A stretch of DNA of 64,000 bases from Salaquimonas sp. (GCA_028289365.1 JANQQM010000060.1:54601-118600); one strand, 5' to 3'. Positions 10,233-20,551 are shown, counted from the first letter of the stretch. Notes: generated from the sequence alone by a model not told the origin. Made by a program: numbers and translations.

Positions 10233-10654
10233 GTGCTGGTGATTACCGGGTTGGATATAAAAGGCCTCCCAAGGAATATCAGTTCAAAAGTGGGTCAGGT
10301 AATCCGCGTGGCCGACCCAAGGGCGTTCGCGATCCGGATGCGGTGTTCCGGAAGGTGCTGAACGCCAAGGTTACGATCAACCACAATGGTAGAAAATCAA
10401 AAACCACCATCCGAGAGGCGCTGGTCTGGGCAGTGTTGGAGCTTTCAACGACGGGTGACACCCGAGCCATGCAGTGGGTCTCGAAACTCCTTTATCGGTT
10501 CTACGCCGAGCAACCGAAAGAGGTTTCGAAGGAAGAAAGTCAGCGCTCGCACGATGAATTGATGGCTCAACTGAAACAGATGGCGACAAACAGCATCACC
10601 ATGGAGAGAATGTATGGCAAAGACCTACACAGGTTACGAAAACAAGAAACGTGA
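10229..10654 (+). CDS. DUF5681-like protein
   Basis: VGYKRPPKEYQFKSGSGNPRGRPKG N-terminal signature. Confidence 0.8.
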   Translation: MSAGDYRVGYKRPPKEYQFKSGSGNPRGRPKGVRDPDAVFRKVLNAKVTINHNGRKSKTTIREALVWAVLELSTTGDTRAMQWVSKLLYRFYAEQPKEVSKEESQRSHDELMAQLKQMATNSITMERMYGKDLHRLRKQET

Positions 10655-11093
10655 CAGCAGGGGCCGTTGGCTGCCTAATAGCAGCGGCAATCCTAAGGGC
10701 CGACCACCGGGTCGCAAACGAAACTGGGCTGCGATTGCCGCAATATTAAATCAACCGGTTCCAGTCAGACTGGCAGATGGGACAATCGAACATGTCGATG
10801 CGTTGGAACGTTCGTTCAAAGCCCTCTGTGCAAAAGCCCTCAAACTTGACAGAAAATCCCTCTTCGAGGCGCTGGAGATTATGGAGCGGGTCACGCCAGC
10901 AGACGACCCAGAGCCAGCAAAAAGTGAAGATGATTGGGAGAAGACGAAGCAGGAAATACTTGCCGCGTTCCCTGAGATCAACGCGCCTGAAAACAAAGGC
11001 AAGGCACCTGCTGCAGTCATGGCCATGTCGTTATTCCGGGCGGAAGTCGAAGCCGAGCTTGATGAAAAGGGGATCACTGCACCAGAGGATTAA
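10614..11093 (+). CDS. DUF5681-like protein (second, adjacent)
   Basis: GRWLPNSSGNPKGRPPGRKR signature; overlaps the preceding CDS. Confidence 0.75.
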   Translation: MAKTYTGYENKKRDSRGRWLPNSSGNPKGRPPGRKRNWAAIAAILNQPVPVRLADGTIEHVDALERSFKALCAKALKLDRKSLFEALEIMERVTPADDPEPAKSEDDWEKTKQEILAAFPEINAPENKGKAPAAVMAMSLFRAEVEAELDEKGITAPED

Positions 11094-11326
11094 ATCTGCC
11101 AGGCAAGTTGGCGTGGATAGTTAGCTGAAGCATTCACGCGACCACCGATATTTGCCAATTCCGACAAACTACGCAAAACCGTCGATTGGATTTGACCAGC
11201 TCACACTGGCAACAAAAAGCCGAAAGCGGATGTTTGCTGCATCGCAAGCGGAATCGTTCCAGTAGACAGGAAACTGTCATCAGGTTCGGAGCCGATGAAC
11301 GGTCGTAAAGGGCCAATTGGCGTCAT

Positions 11327-11649
11327 GACCGGCAAGTGAATCTACGCCTTGTTCCAAGCACCCGACAATCCGATCCCGTAAAGAAACCTACCTCATCCCT
11401 GACGCGCTCTATGGGATCGAATATTTGATCGACGGAGAAAAACGATATCGCTTCTGGGCGCTTGAATGCGAGCGCATCAGTCTGAAATTTCGTTCCGATG
11501 TGAAGAGCTCTAGTCTAGCGCCAAAACAGGTAGCCTATGATGCATTAATAAGAGATCGAAAATACAAGACACGTTGGTCAATTCCCAACCTGAAGCTGCA
11601 ACTTGTCAGATCAAATCGTCTCGATAACTCTCAGCCCACAATCATTTAG
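11327..11649 (+). pseudogene. decayed fragment resembling replication-relaxation family protein
   Basis: RSRKETYLIPDALYGIEYLIDGEKRYRFWALECERISLKFRSDVKSSSLAPKQVAYDALIRDRKYKTRWSIPNLKLQLV; same-frame stop TGA just upstream at about 11324. Confidence 0.45.
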
Positions 11650-11736
11650 TTCGCCATCTTCAAACGGCATCACGTCAGGTCGGTCGTTATTAACCTTACG
11701 CATTGCTACCTTGCGAATCGTCCGACGACATTTGAT

Positions 11737-12759
11737 TTAGGGAAGATTCACATCAACCATAAGCTTCATAATTGATTGTTGATCCTTGTCGATTTGCGCA
11801 TAAGCGGCAGACCAAGCTTCCAAAGGGTAATGCCCGTCGACTAGCGGTTCCAACACTAATCCACTAGCGAGCAAATCCCGCGCCTTTAGCCAGTCGTCCA
11901 TCCAGTACATCATCGAACCCTTGACTAGGAGTTCGTGCTCTCCAACGCGCGCCAGATCGACTGGTGGGCTGTCACCAAACACACCCACAATTAGAATAGT
12001 GCCTCCTTTCTTGATCGAGGGAACGAGCGCAGCGATCGTCTGGCTCACGCCAGCCGCCTCGACGCCAAGCGAAAATCCTTCACTGCCAAAGACTCTCTCA
12101 GCTGCAATTTCAACAGTCTCATTCATGGAATTTGCGGTATGTTCGATACCGCATGCATTGGCACGTTTCAGACGAAGATCGTTTATGTCTGTAAGAAGCA
12201 CATTCGCTCCTTCCAATTTCGCTACCTGTGCAATCAAGTTGCCGATAGGGCCAGCACCGGTGATTAAAATATTTTGATTCTTGACATTACCGAGCCTGGA
12301 AACAGCATGGACAGCAACTGCGACCGGCTCCATGAATGCGCCCTGATTGAGGTTGAAGTCATCTGGAAGTGAAACAATTCGGTCGGCTTTGGTAACAAAA
12401 TAGTCTTGACCACAACCATCGGCCTGAAAGCCTCTTACTTTTAGATTTTCACAAATGTTGAAGTTCTCATTGCGACAAGATCGACATTCTCCGCAGATGA
12501 TCTGCGGCATAGCAGTGACTAACTCACCGGGTTTTAAGTCTGTTACCTTCGAGCCTAAACAATCGATAAATCCACAAAATTCATGGCCCTGGACAACCGG
12601 AAATGGTGTGAACGGATGTTTACCATGCCAGACATGAATATCCGAACCACAAATCCCAATTCTCGCGACCCTGATGCGAACTTCATCTGGGCCGGGTTCC
12701 GGAATTGGAACCTCCCTGAGTTCCATCTCGCCTGGGGATCTGACCAGTTGCTGTTTCAT
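11737..12759 (-). CDS. zinc-dependent alcohol/sorbitol dehydrogenase family protein
   Basis: GICGSDIHVWHG, GHEFCGFI, four-Cys structural Zn site CGECRSCRNENFNIC, GAGPIG. Confidence 0.92.
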   Translation of the reverse strand: MKQQLVRSPGEMELREVPIPEPGPDEVRIRVARIGICGSDIHVWHGKHPFTPFPVVQGHEFCGFIDCLGSKVTDLKPGELVTAMPQIICGECRSCRNENFNICENLKVRGFQADGCGQDYFVTKADRIVSLPDDFNLNQGAFMEPVAVAVHAVSRLGNVKNQNILITGAGPIGNLIAQVAKLEGANVLLTDINDLRLKRANACGIEHTANSMNETVEIAAERVFGSEGFSLGVEAAGVSQTIAALVPSIKKGGTILIVGVFGDSPPVDLARVGEHELLVKGSMMYWMDDWLKARDLLASGLVLEPLVDGHYPLEAWSAAYAQIDKDQQSIMKLMVDVNLP

Positions 12760-12768
12760 TTTTGCCTC

Positions 12769-14241
12769 TCAGAAGTCAGCGCTACGCTCCGGACCTTTGC
12801 CAGAATGCGACATCATTGCATTAAAGTGTTTAAGCAGAAGGTCGTTCTTCAGACCTTGATGTTCGGGGCTGTCCCATAGATCAATGTGTTCGTCAGGATC
12901 TGTGTTATGGTCAAAAAATTCCCCGATCCCGGCGTCATGATAGATACATAGTTTGTAGCGGCCATCAAAATACATGCTGCCACGAGAACCGACGCTGCCG
13001 TCATAATTAATGGCGTCATAATATTCCGAAAGGACGTATGGTTTGTGCTCGTGTAGATCAACATCGCCGGTCAGCAGTGGCTTGAGCGATCGTCCCTGCA
13101 TATTGGCTTGCCATGAAACACCAACGAAATCCAAGATCGTCGGCGGAATGTCTACCAATTCCACAAGTGCGTCGGACACTTTTCCGGGCAAGACCGACTT
13201 TGGATAAGCAATAAGCAACGGCACATGCACAAGGCCTTCATAAAAACGGCATCCTTTGTACAATAATCCATGGTCCCCGAGCATCTCTCCATGGTCGCTC
13301 GTAAAGATGATCAAGGTATCATCAAGCTGATTAGTGCCAGTTAAGGTCTCAAGCAGCTCGCCGATCATATCGTCGATTAGCGCGATCATGGCGTGATAAG
13401 AGGCTCTAAGTTTTTGTGGATCAACGCGAACCGGCGGTCGATCGTGAGCGCCTTCTTCAGTGGTCTCTAAAAAGTCTCCATCGTCATCGATATAGTTAGG
13501 GTCGAAAGCATTCTGAGCTTGTTGATCGACCCGGCCCATAAGCTTGTCGTGATGCTCAATATCACCAGGACGAAATACGGGTTTTGGCATGTCCCTTGGG
13601 TTGAACTTTGCTAGATACTCCTGTGGCGGATCGAATGGGGGATGTGGATCAAAGAGATTAATTGAGAGCAACCAATCCTTATCTTTGTTTCGATCAATGA
13701 ACTCCTTTGCTCTCTCCCCAGCCCAGGTGGTTTGGTGGAGATCCGCTGAGACCCCAGTCCGGATCGAGCCCTTTTGATCCTCATATAACTTATGTGGATC
13801 AATATCCTTGGCAACAAGCCAGTTTTGGTAGTCATGACCCTTATCCCAATCCGGGTCCGGGTGTTGGCTCCAGTAGAATTCGTCATAGCCATCGTCTGGC
13901 CGTTTTTCGACAATGCCTTGGGCACGCGAGAGATGAAGTTTGCCGATGAGACCAGTGTGATAGCCTGCGTCTTTTATTAGTTTTGGAAGCAGCGGCAAGT
14001 GATCTGGAAAGCCAACATTCCCGTTTCGATGCACCTGATGGGAAATCGGATAAAGGCCGGTTAGAAAACTTGCTCGGCTCGGGGTACAGATCGGGCTTTG
14101 GCAATAGGCACGGGTGAACACAACTCCGCGCTCTGCGATCGTATCGATATTCGGCGTTCGGGCTCCAGGATATCCAAGGCAGGAAAGCGTGTCCCATCGC
14201 TGCTGATCAGTGCATATCCATAAAATGTTTGGTCTTTTCAT
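12769..14241 (-). CDS. sulfatase (type I, Cys-type formylglycine motif)
   Basis: MKRPNILWICTDQQRWD..; SPICTPSRASFLTGLYP contains C-T-P-S-R sulfatase motif; no obvious signal peptide. Confidence 0.93.
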   Translation of the reverse strand: MKRPNILWICTDQQRWDTLSCLGYPGARTPNIDTIAERGVVFTRAYCQSPICTPSRASFLTGLYPISHQVHRNGNVGFPDHLPLLPKLIKDAGYHTGLIGKLHLSRAQGIVEKRPDDGYDEFYWSQHPDPDWDKGHDYQNWLVAKDIDPHKLYEDQKGSIRTGVSADLHQTTWAGERAKEFIDRNKDKDWLLSINLFDPHPPFDPPQEYLAKFNPRDMPKPVFRPGDIEHHDKLMGRVDQQAQNAFDPNYIDDDGDFLETTEEGAHDRPPVRVDPQKLRASYHAMIALIDDMIGELLETLTGTNQLDDTLIIFTSDHGEMLGDHGLLYKGCRFYEGLVHVPLLIAYPKSVLPGKVSDALVELVDIPPTILDFVGVSWQANMQGRSLKPLLTGDVDLHEHKPYVLSEYYDAINYDGSVGSRGSMYFDGRYKLCIYHDAGIGEFFDHNTDPDEHIDLWDSPEHQGLKNDLLLKHFNAMMSHSGKGPERSADF

Positions 14242-14327
14242 TCCTCTTTACTCCGCCAGGCACCTACGCTGTGAGAAAAATCTTCGACGTTCATATGTGA
14301 TGTCGTCATGCTCCCAATACTTGCGCG

Positions 14328-15410
14328 TCATGCAGCCGGATCCAGACGAACGCCATCCGGCCCAAAAACATGAACGGTACCTGTGACAGATATTTTTATG
14401 TCATCGCCACGTTTGAGGTCGGTCTCGCCGTCCGCGCGTATAACGAGAACCTGACTATTGCTCCCTTGCCCGATCTCGGCGCGAACAATCGCCTCTGAGC
14501 CAAGTTCTTCAACGCCAGTTACATTGGCGGCCATTCCATTTCGGGCAATCGAAAGATGCTCTGGCCGAAAACCAATAGTGACTGTCTTGCTGGAAATTTC
14601 CGCGACTTGTTTTTGGACATTGTCCTTTATTGGAACAGCCTGCCCATTTATTTTGATGCCATCCCCGTCGGTCTTCACCTCAACGAAATTCATCGCGGGT
14701 GTGCCGATAAACCCCGCAACAAACAGATTTGCTGGTTTGCTGTAGAGATTTCGCGGTTCGTCAACTTGTTGCAATACGCCATCTTTCAGGACTGCAACCC
14801 TGTGACCCATTGTCATGGCTTCGACCTGATCATGGGTGACATAGACCGTAGTCACGCCAAGGCGAGCTTGTAAGTCGACCATTTCCGACCGGGTTTGATC
14901 TCTAAGTTTCGCATCGAGATTTGAAAGCGGCTCATCCAACAGATAGACTGAAGGGTGACGCACAATTGCTCGACCCATGGCAACTCTTTGGCGTTGGCCG
15001 CCCGAAAGCTGTGCCGGCTTCCTATCCAGATATTGCGTCAATTCGAGAATACGGGCAGATTCCGCCACGGCCTCATCGATCTTATCTTGCGACTGCTTAG
15101 CCAAACGGAGCGGGAAACCAATATTTTCCGCTACTGTCATATGCGGATAGAGCGCATAGCTCTGGAAAACCATAGCAATGTCGCGATCTTTGGGCTCGAC
15201 CTCATTGACGATGCGTTCCCCAATCAACAAATCGCCGGAAGAAATGTCTTCAAGTCCTGCAATCATGCGCAGGATGGTAGATTTACCGCACCCTGATGGT
15301 CCCACCAGTACCAGGAATTCACCATCTCGGATGTGCAGATTGAGATTATCGACTGCCTTCAGCCCATTTGGATAAAGCTTATTCACCCCTTCAAATAGGA
15401 TATCAGCCAT
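14328..15410 (-). CDS. carbohydrate ABC transporter ATP-binding protein (UgpC/MsmK/MalK type)
   Basis: GPSGCGKSTILRMIAGLE, LSGGQRQRVAMGRAIVR, C-terminal TOBE region. Confidence 0.95.
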   Translation of the reverse strand: MADILFEGVNKLYPNGLKAVDNLNLHIRDGEFLVLVGPSGCGKSTILRMIAGLEDISSGDLLIGERIVNEVEPKDRDIAMVFQSYALYPHMTVAENIGFPLRLAKQSQDKIDEAVAESARILELTQYLDRKPAQLSGGQRQRVAMGRAIVRHPSVYLLDEPLSNLDAKLRDQTRSEMVDLQARLGVTTVYVTHDQVEAMTMGHRVAVLKDGVLQQVDEPRNLYSKPANLFVAGFIGTPAMNFVEVKTDGDGIKINGQAVPIKDNVQKQVAEISSKTVTIGFRPEHLSIARNGMAANVTGVEELGSEAIVRAEIGQGSNSQVLVIRADGETDLKRGDDIKISVTGTVHVFGPDGVRLDPAA

Positions 15411-15524
15411 AGGTTCTTTCTCCTGCTATTTTATGTCCGACACCGTCTCCTACTTGCGGCGTGTTGACGGGTTTGCCGAACGAATGGGAGGCGGTGTACG
15501 AAGTCATCAAGAAAGGCATTTGGA

Positions 15525-16352
15525 TCATCCTTTCACCGAACCAGATGCGAGGCCGGAAATCATGTAGCGGCGAACCAGGAAACCAAATGCGACAGCTGGA
15601 CCAACGATGAATACTGATGCCGCTGCGATTTTCCCCCATTCCGTTCCTTCAAAAGCAAGAAAATTGACGATCGCGACGGGAAGCGTAACGACTTCGGAGC
15701 GGGTAAGGATCAATGCAAAAAGAAATTCATTCCAAGAGAAGATGAAAGCCAGGATAGACGAGGCGAGGATACCACCTTTAAGCAGCGGCAAATCAACCAA
15801 GATCAGGGTTTCCCAAGGGGTGGCTCCGTCGATCTTGGCCGCTTCGGTAAGCTCCCTGGGTATGGATGACCAGATCGGCGTCAACATCCAGATAATGAGC
15901 GGTACATTGAAAATCATATGCACCAGCATCAATCCGAAATGGGTATCGAGGACCCCGAGCCGGTTGTAAACTACAAAATACGGTAGGAGATAGACCATGC
16001 CCGGAACCATTCGAATCAGCAAAATGGCCAATAATGAATTCTTTCGAATGGGTCCTCGTAGGTTTCTTAATCCATAAGTGGCTGGGATTGCGACAAGCAG
16101 CGAAAGTAGTACAGCGCCGACTGAGACAATGATGCTGTTCTTGATCGCATGTAAAAATGCTGAATCGCCAAATACCCCGAAATATGCCTCAAATGTAGGC
16201 GTGAAGAAGAGCTTGGGAGGATTGGCAAACGCGTCCAGCCGCGTCTTAATTGAAAGTAGTACTAGCCATAGGAATGGAGCGATTATGACGATTGCCCAGA
16301 CCAAACCAAAGGCATACAGGCCAAACGTAACGGATCTTGGACGCACCCTCAT
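15525..16352 (-). CDS. carbohydrate ABC transporter permease (MalG-type)
   Basis: Multi-TM; PRELTEAAKIDGATPWETLILVDLPLLKGG EAA loop. Confidence 0.93.
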   Translation of the reverse strand: MRVRPRSVTFGLYAFGLVWAIVIIAPFLWLVLLSIKTRLDAFANPPKLFFTPTFEAYFGVFGDSAFLHAIKNSIIVSVGAVLLSLLVAIPATYGLRNLRGPIRKNSLLAILLIRMVPGMVYLLPYFVVYNRLGVLDTHFGLMLVHMIFNVPLIIWMLTPIWSSIPRELTEAAKIDGATPWETLILVDLPLLKGGILASSILAFIFSWNEFLFALILTRSEVVTLPVAIVNFLAFEGTEWGKIAAASVFIVGPAVAFGFLVRRYMISGLASGSVKG

Positions 16353-17290
16353 TTGCTGCCTCCCTCGGTTTCAATGCTCCGCAAAAGCAAATTCGTGGCT
16401 GGCGCAAGCAACATGACGAGCAGGGCTAGGAAGGTTAGGATCATGGCTGAGGCGTAACCAACCTTCAGGAAGGTAAAGCCGGAAACAAACGAATAGTAGT
16501 TTACCGTCTCGGTCGATCCCGCAGGACCCCCGGAAGTCATGACAAAAATGATCGGAAAAATGGCTAGTGCCTCCATGATCCTGAATACCAGGACCACAAG
16601 TGCAGTTTCTTTCAAAAGCGGAAGTGTGACGAATTTGATCTGCTGAGTCCACGTTGCACCGTCAATACGCGCGGCTTCATAAAGATCGCGCGGAAACGTT
16701 TGCATCGATGTGAAGAACATGATCGCCACAAACGGTGTCCAACCCCAGGTGGCTGCGATGATAATCGCGATCATCGCGGTCATCGGTTCAGACAACCAGG
16801 TTGGGCCGGTGATCCCGATCAAACTTAGATAGTAGTTGATCCCGCCCAGTTGCGGTGTGAACAATACTTTCCACATTAATCCCATGACGATGGGCGGGAA
16901 GAACATCGGCACAATGAAAATAACACGAAGCCAACCTAGGCCCTTTAGGCGTTCATTCATCACAAGAGCTAAGAAAAAGCCGAAGATCAGCTGAAAGGCC
17001 ACTGGTCCGAAAATGAGGATGGCACTTTGCCAAAGGCTGGAAAGAAAACGTTCGTCCCGGAAGAGTTGTATGAAATTGTCAAATCCGATAAATCGCGTTG
17101 GTCTTGGACTCACATAGGAAATATTGGTCATGCTGAGGCCGACCGTGAACAGGATCGGTACAACCGTTAAGGCAGCGATTATGATCATTGCAGGCGCAAG
17201 AAAGCGTCGGTAACCGGCATTTGCACGGCGGTTCATCGCTTTTTGCAAACCTTTATCGATCTCGTGATATGTCGGTCCATTCGTATTCAC
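16349..17290 (-). CDS. carbohydrate ABC transporter permease (MalF-type)
   Basis: Multi-TM; PRDLYEAARIDGATWTQQIKFVTLPLLK EAA loop. Confidence 0.93.
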   Translation of the reverse strand: MNTNGPTYHEIDKGLQKAMNRRANAGYRRFLAPAMIIIAALTVVPILFTVGLSMTNISYVSPRPTRFIGFDNFIQLFRDERFLSSLWQSAILIFGPVAFQLIFGFFLALVMNERLKGLGWLRVIFIVPMFFPPIVMGLMWKVLFTPQLGGINYYLSLIGITGPTWLSEPMTAMIAIIIAATWGWTPFVAIMFFTSMQTFPRDLYEAARIDGATWTQQIKFVTLPLLKETALVVLVFRIMEALAIFPIIFVMTSGGPAGSTETVNYYSFVSGFTFLKVGYASAMILTFLALLVMLLAPATNLLLRSIETEGGSK

Positions 17291-17333
17291 ACTGCATCTA
17301 CCTTATTGCTGAACCAGACGAGCCAATTGCTTC

Positions 17334-17366
17334 AAAAAAAGGCGGCCCAACGGGTGCCGGGCCGCC
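17334..17366 (-). terminator. intrinsic terminator/attenuator between SBP gene and permease genes
   Basis: Minus strand reads GGCGGCCC-ggcacccgtt-GGGCCGCC-TTTTTTT. Confidence 0.8.
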
Positions 17367-17405
17367 TCAAGCGCCGGTCTTCTGGGAGGATCTTAACGCG
17401 GCAAG

Positions 17406-18743
17406 TTACTTGAGGTAGCCCTCATTTTTGAGGATCTTAGCGATGTCCTCATTAGCGTCGTCCAAAGCCTGCTGAGGGGTCTTCTGCCCGATTTCAGCCT
17501 CTTGTACGGCCTGACCCATCCGCTCTCCGACAAGGCCCCAGCCCGGGAAAGGTGGATAATAGTCAGCAGGAGCTTCGTTTAATGAAGCTTGATAGACTTT
17601 GAGAAATTCCCCGCCACCAAAATCGAAATTGTATTTTCCGACGAAATCCGGATGTTCCCAAACCGCATTGCGAGTAGTGGCAAGGTAGTTTGAATTCTGA
17701 GACACTTTGACCATAGTATCCGCGCTGGTCGCCCATTCGAGGAACATGTAGGCCGCTTCAGGTGCATCAGAATTACCAGCTACACATAGTCCATGCGATG
17801 CAAATGATGGCTCTGGCCCAGCCACTCCGCCAGGAACCACGGCAAAGCCAAGATTACCAGAAACCTTCGACTGCTCAGGATCAAGGATTCGCCCTGCAAG
17901 AGGCGCCCCATCAATCACCATGGCCACCGTGCCTTGTTGCATAGAGGTCACCACGTCATCGAACACAAAGCTTACAGCACCTTCTGGGGCGTAGTTTTGC
18001 TTTAGATTTACAAAAGTCTCGAGCGCCTGTACCGCCTCGGGTGAGTTCACAGTCGGTGTATAGTCATTTGGGAAATCCTTAAAATACTCCGCACCATGAC
18101 CGTAGAAAAACAAATTAAACGCCCAGATGTTTCCTGCCGAAGAAGCCGGACTTCCTCGGAGCGCCAACGCCGGTAGGCTATCACTGTGAACCGCGGCTGC
18201 TGCCTTGACAAAGTCATCGAATGAAGTTGGCGGCATTTCCACGCCAGCGTCTTTGAATTTATCAATCTGATAGTAGAGCATTACGGTCGCAGCAAAGAAG
18301 GGGAGACATTGCTGCTTACCGTCTACTGCCATGCCAGTTAGTGTCGACGGAATGAAGTCGTCAATATTTAGTTGAGCTGGGTCAGAAACATCTGTTCCGA
18401 CAAAATCGGCAACGGGCTTGATCCAACCATTGGCGGCATAGAGCGGCATATTTCCACTTTGTACCCCGACGATGTCGAACGCGCCGGATCCGGTCGCAAG
18501 CTCCAGCTGAGCCTTTTGAAGGGCGGCGGCTTCCGACAGTGTTTCGATGTTGACCTTAATTCCGGTCTCTGCCTCAAATTCAGGAACCAGTTCCGCCAAT
18601 CCCGGAAGGAACGACGCACCGTGATATAGGACATTGATTTCGGTTCCCTCGAACTTGCGCTTATCCTGCGCAATCGCCGAGCTTGCCATCAGTGCCAAAG
18701 CGGTGGTTGTTATTAGAGCGGACCGCAAGTTTCGTTTGGACAT
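17406..18743 (-). CDS. carbohydrate ABC transporter extracellular substrate-binding protein
   Basis: Signal peptide MSKRNLRSALITTTALALMASSAIAQ; SBP_bac_1-type sequence; start corrected to 18743. Confidence 0.92.
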   Translation of the reverse strand: MSKRNLRSALITTTALALMASSAIAQDKRKFEGTEINVLYHGASFLPGLAELVPEFEAETGIKVNIETLSEAAALQKAQLELATGSGAFDIVGVQSGNMPLYAANGWIKPVADFVGTDVSDPAQLNIDDFIPSTLTGMAVDGKQQCLPFFAATVMLYYQIDKFKDAGVEMPPTSFDDFVKAAAAVHSDSLPALALRGSPASSAGNIWAFNLFFYGHGAEYFKDFPNDYTPTVNSPEAVQALETFVNLKQNYAPEGAVSFVFDDVVTSMQQGTVAMVIDGAPLAGRILDPEQSKVSGNLGFAVVPGGVAGPEPSFASHGLCVAGNSDAPEAAYMFLEWATSADTMVKVSQNSNYLATTRNAVWEHPDFVGKYNFDFGGGEFLKVYQASLNEAPADYYPPFPGWGLVGERMGQAVQEAEIGQKTPQQALDDANEDIAKILKNEGYLK

Positions 18744-19234
18744 GATTACCTCCATGTCTTCAAGAGTTGTGTTTGGGCAATTGCGCTGCGGCTGAACTGC
18801 CAATCAACGCAGATTCCGTTGAGGCGAATTTTGGTGTTAAATTTCGCACGACGTGAAAACCGTGGCCGCCATAACAACGGTGTTCGCGATGGGCATCTCC
18901 AAGGAGACAGCGTGTTTCGCGAACCAAGGGAACCCGAAGACCTGGCAAACATGACGTGAACACCATGCGCTGACAGTGGCGGGTAGCAGAAAGAACAATC
19001 TTCTCTAGTTGATTTCCAACAGCGAACAAGCTCCACTGGGTTTGCCACCGAAACGGCAAATGGGGCAGTTTCAAATCTTCTGTCGGACCTCCCAGTCCAA
19101 GATAATTGCACATCTCGTTTTCAGCATCGTCTTTTGACCATGCCTTCCTCCCTATCCTGAAGCATGCAAAGAAATTGGACATCTGGGTAAGGCTAAGATT
19201 ATATGCCCTATGCAAAAAACGTATAGGTCAGCAA

Positions 19235-20107
19235 ATGAGGAGTATGAGGCAATTTGTAATCGTCGCAGATTGCGGCAGTATTTCCCGGGCTGCGGCACGC
19301 TTGAACATTTCGCAACCCACCTTGTCGCGATCAATCCGTAACTTAGAAGCAAACCGCGGCGTCGAACTTTTTAACCGACATGGCGAGGGGGTGACATTAA
19401 CCCAATATGGGCAAATCCTCTACGCGCACGCGGTGAGCATTCTAAATCAATATGATCGGGCCAACGAAGAAATCCGTCAGCTACAAGGAAGCGGCAAGGC
19501 TTCGTTGAGGATCGCCGCTGGCGACCTTTGGGGCTATGTTCATTTGCCGACAGCGGTAAAGGAATATTCGGATCGACATCCAGACGTCCTAGTCGACTTG
19601 GAAATTGTAAGCCACGCAAATCGTCTCGATGGGCTTCGAAATGGAACATATGATTTGGTATTCGGCATCATCGACCCATCGGTTGAAGCGCTGTACTCAA
19701 TGACCTTCCTAAAGCTTAAGAAAGAAGGTTTTCATATTTACGGAGATAGCCATCATCCATTGCGTGGCGTCCATCGAATTCGAAAGCGCGATTTGGCCGG
19801 TCATCGGTGGATAAATCACCAGTTTGAATTTGGGCTCAATGATGATGCCGGAGAAGGCCAAGAGCGTGACTACGCTGTTAAGGCCAATACACTTTTGAGT
19901 GCAATCCAAGTAATGCGGGGTTCACAATTACTTATCTCCGCTTCTAGTGGGTTTGACGATCTCCTAAAAACGTTTGGAATACTGCCTATATGCAGTGACG
20001 CGACACGACAAGTGCTCGATAGCGGCGCTATTTTTTGGGGTGATTTACAGGAGAAACCCATGCTGCGCTATTTTGTGGAATCAGTGAAACGCCAAGTAAA
20101 TGGCTAA
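19235..20107 (+). CDS. LysR family transcriptional regulator
   Basis: LysR HTH MRQFVIVADCGSISRAAARLNISQPTLSRSIRNLEANRGVELFNRHGEGVTLT; likely start internal to the track ORF (19106). Confidence 0.92.
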   Translation: MRSMRQFVIVADCGSISRAAARLNISQPTLSRSIRNLEANRGVELFNRHGEGVTLTQYGQILYAHAVSILNQYDRANEEIRQLQGSGKASLRIAAGDLWGYVHLPTAVKEYSDRHPDVLVDLEIVSHANRLDGLRNGTYDLVFGIIDPSVEALYSMTFLKLKKEGFHIYGDSHHPLRGVHRIRKRDLAGHRWINHQFEFGLNDDAGEGQERDYAVKANTLLSAIQVMRGSQLLISASSGFDDLLKTFGILPICSDATRQVLDSGAIFWGDLQEKPMLRYFVESVKRQVNG

Positions 20108-20551
20108 CGCATTACGATGCAATGAGGGAGTGTTGCACAAATTCAAAATGCACCCCAGCAGCACAGACTGGCGCCGCGATCAACAGTTCAGTGCCTAATA
20201 CAATCGGCATGCGTTTGGTTTCTTTGGCCAAGTCACGCCTAAATTCTAAATCTTCGGACCACCAGATTATTCCATCCAGATCTATAAAACTTGTAAGCAT
20301 ATCAATGCGGTCTACAACGCTCTTAGCGGAGGCAAAAAGACGCTGTTCTTCGACACTTGAATGCATTCATGCGCGCATCAGGCGCTGGACCGGCAAGAGA
20401 AGCTGATTTCCGACTTCTCAGCTAAGAACTCCAACCGATGCCGAGTACGTTTCAACAAGCGAGCGTACAACGAGCAATGCTCTCTTAGCTTAATCTGAAT
20501 GAATACCTTGGTCGTGACTCAGGCGTGGTTATGGAAAGGGGCTATTGCATT

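Noticed and set aside
18746-19215. 121-aa and 151-aa minus-strand ORFs between the SBP gene and LysR
   Set aside because: Lie in the divergent promoter region; no recognisable motif, and frames overlap each other.
20112-20406. Small ORFs between LysR and the FAD oxidoreductase, considered as a gene or IS remnant
   Set aside because: No transposase motif, no terminal inverted repeats, no recognisable domain.
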